From an uncultured Lachnospiraceae bacterium (lineage in GTDB: Bacteria; Bacillota; Clostridia; Lachnospirales; Lachnospiraceae), in the NCBI GenBank assembly GCA_944383265.1, contig CALWOX010000001.1, positions 1 through 64,000 on the forward strand: DNA of 64,000 nucleotides, given 5' to 3'. Made by a program: the position numbers and the translations under genes. The notes beneath the pieces were generated by a model. The model had not been told where the DNA came from. It searched no databases and saw only the letters and a program-made list of their open reading frames with translations. Shown one piece after another: positions 63,264 to 64,000 of this stretch (within the stretch, counting starts at the first letter, position 1; every line of letters begins with the position of its first letter).

Positions 63264-64000
63264 TTAGCCCAGTTGCCAACGGGCGCTCTCACTCTGGAGT
63301 TCCACCATACGGCGGTAGAGACCTCCGCGTTCCATCAGCTCCACAGGCGTACCCTGCTCGGCCACACGGCCGTTTTCCAGCACTACGATGTGGTCGGCAC
63401 CCGCCACGGTGCGCATCCGGTGGGCAATAACCAGCACCGTCTTGCCTGCCAGCAGGCGGGAGAGCGCACCCTGCACCTTTGTCTCGTTTTCCACATCCAG
63501 GCTGGCAGTGGCCTCGTCCAGCAGGACGATGGGGGCGTTCTTCAAAAGCGCCCGGGCGATGGAGATGCGCTGTCGCTCTCCGCCGGAGAGTTTTGCGCCG
63601 TTTTCCCCGATGGGAGTATTATATCCCTGGGGCAGGCGGCAGATGAACTCCCCGCAGTTGGCGGCCTCGGCCGCGGCCCGCACTTCCTCGTCGGTGGCGC
63701 CTCGCTTGCCCAGACGGATATTCTCCATCACCGTGTCGTCAAAGAGCACCACATCCTGAAACACCATAGAGTAATCGGTCAGCAAGGCCTCCGGGTCCAC
63801 CGTGGAGATGTCCACGCCACCTACCTTGATGCGTCCCTCTGTTACATCCCACAGCCGGGCAGCCAGTCGGGCGCAGGTACTCTTACCGGACCCGGAAGGA
63901 CCCACCAGGGCAGTCACTTCGCCCTCCCGGGCGGTAAAGCTCACGCCGTCCAGCACTTTTTTTTTGTCATAGGCAAACCCCACATGGTCGAACTCAATAT
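63264..64000 (-). CDS. ABC half-transporter, C-terminal ATPase (5' end outside window)
   Basis: The visible part, about 245 residues, is the ATPase domain of a permease-ATPase fusion. The frame is open to the window edge (IEFDHVGFAYDKKKVLDGVS). Walker A is GPSGSGKST, Q-loop VFQDVVLFDD, signature LSGGERQRISIA, Walker B IVLLDEATASLD and switch IAHRMRT. It is closely similar to the domain at 51773-53491, so element 2 carries at least two paralogous transporters. It is convergent with the mob gene, 9 bases apart. Confidence 0.88.
   Translation of the reverse strand, partial: IEFDHVGFAYDKKKVLDGVSFTAREGEVTALVGPSGSGKSTCARLAARLWDVTEGRIKVGGVDISTVDPEALLTDYSMVFQDVVLFDDTVMENIRLGKRGATDEEVRAAAEAANCGEFICRLPQGYNTPIGENGAKLSGGERQRISIARALLKNAPIVLLDEATASLDVENETKVQGALSRLLAGKTVLVIAHRMRTVAGADHIVVLENGRVAEQGTPVELMERGGLYRRMVELQSESARWQLG

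Larger units (their letters stand above)
47125..64000. mobile_element. Second, GC-rich Tn916-like integrative element (right end outside window)
   Basis: From the tRNA 3' half onward base composition and codon use shift sharply to GC-rich. The left end has integrase, excisionase, orf8-like and orf7-like genes in Tn916-like order. A cargo island and a mobilization gene follow. The integrase gene points to the tRNA 3' end, as expected for integration there. The left boundary is placed at the tRNA; the right attachment site is not in the window. Confidence 0.75.

Overview
The window is the replication-origin region of a low-GC Firmicutes chromosome, most likely a Lachnospiraceae-type Clostridia. 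Reasons: the order gyrA-gyrB-recF-dnaN-dnaA | rpmH-rnpA-yidD-yidC-khpB-mnmG-rsmG-mnmE-parA-parB, a glmS ribozyme, exact Firmicutes parS sites, and the lineage-typical families DUF4446, DUF3881 and DUF1848. All names come from reading sequence motifs; no database search was run.

Layout. 1-2836 (minus): a promoter running off the left edge, tRNA-Ser(GCT), and glmS with its self-cleaving ribozyme. 2847-11226 (minus): gyrA, gyrB, recF, dnaN, dnaA. DnaA boxes on both sides of dnaA suggest a bipartite oriC. 11723-24590 (plus): rpmH to parB, a secreted wall-binding-type protein inserted between khpB and mnmG, then two membrane proteins in the parAB operon. 24723-37831: murA, adhE, an oligopeptide ABC transporter operon (binding protein, two permeases, two ATPases) and three conserved proteins of unknown function.

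37926-47124: a 9.2-kb integrative mobilizable element inserted in the anticodon loop of a tRNA-Arg(CCT) gene. The gene is cut into a 5' half (37894-37939) and a 3' half (47111-47155), with a 14-bp identical core at both junctions. The element carries a complete tRNA-Arg(CCT) with its own consensus promoter, next to the integrase gene. It looks like a replacement for the gene it broke. The element also encodes a tyrosine integrase, an HUH replication initiator, a VirD4-type coupling protein, a short MobV-type relaxase, a serine resolvase, a small HTH regulator, and a cargo of three tandem secreted proteins. Two of these share 179 identical bases.

47125-64000 (continues beyond the window): a second, clearly GC-richer element abutting the 3' half of the same tRNA. 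It has a Tn916-like recombination and regulation end (frameshifted integrase, excisionase, orf8/orf7-like regulators, HTH regulator). Next comes an island that looks like a metal-chelate (siderophore-type) uptake regulon: DtxR-family repressor, ECF-type S component, two YbtP/YbtQ-like ABC half-transporters, a Nik/Opp-type ABC importer and an AraC-family regulator. The upstream regions share DtxR-box-like palindromes and a 16-bp repeat that may be the AraC operator. The element then has an oriT-like region, a mobilization gene that appears to be an in-frame MobC-relaxase fusion, and the end of a further ABC transporter.

The most interesting parts are the split tRNA with an element-borne replacement, the tandem constant/variable secreted proteins, and the dual-operator uptake island.
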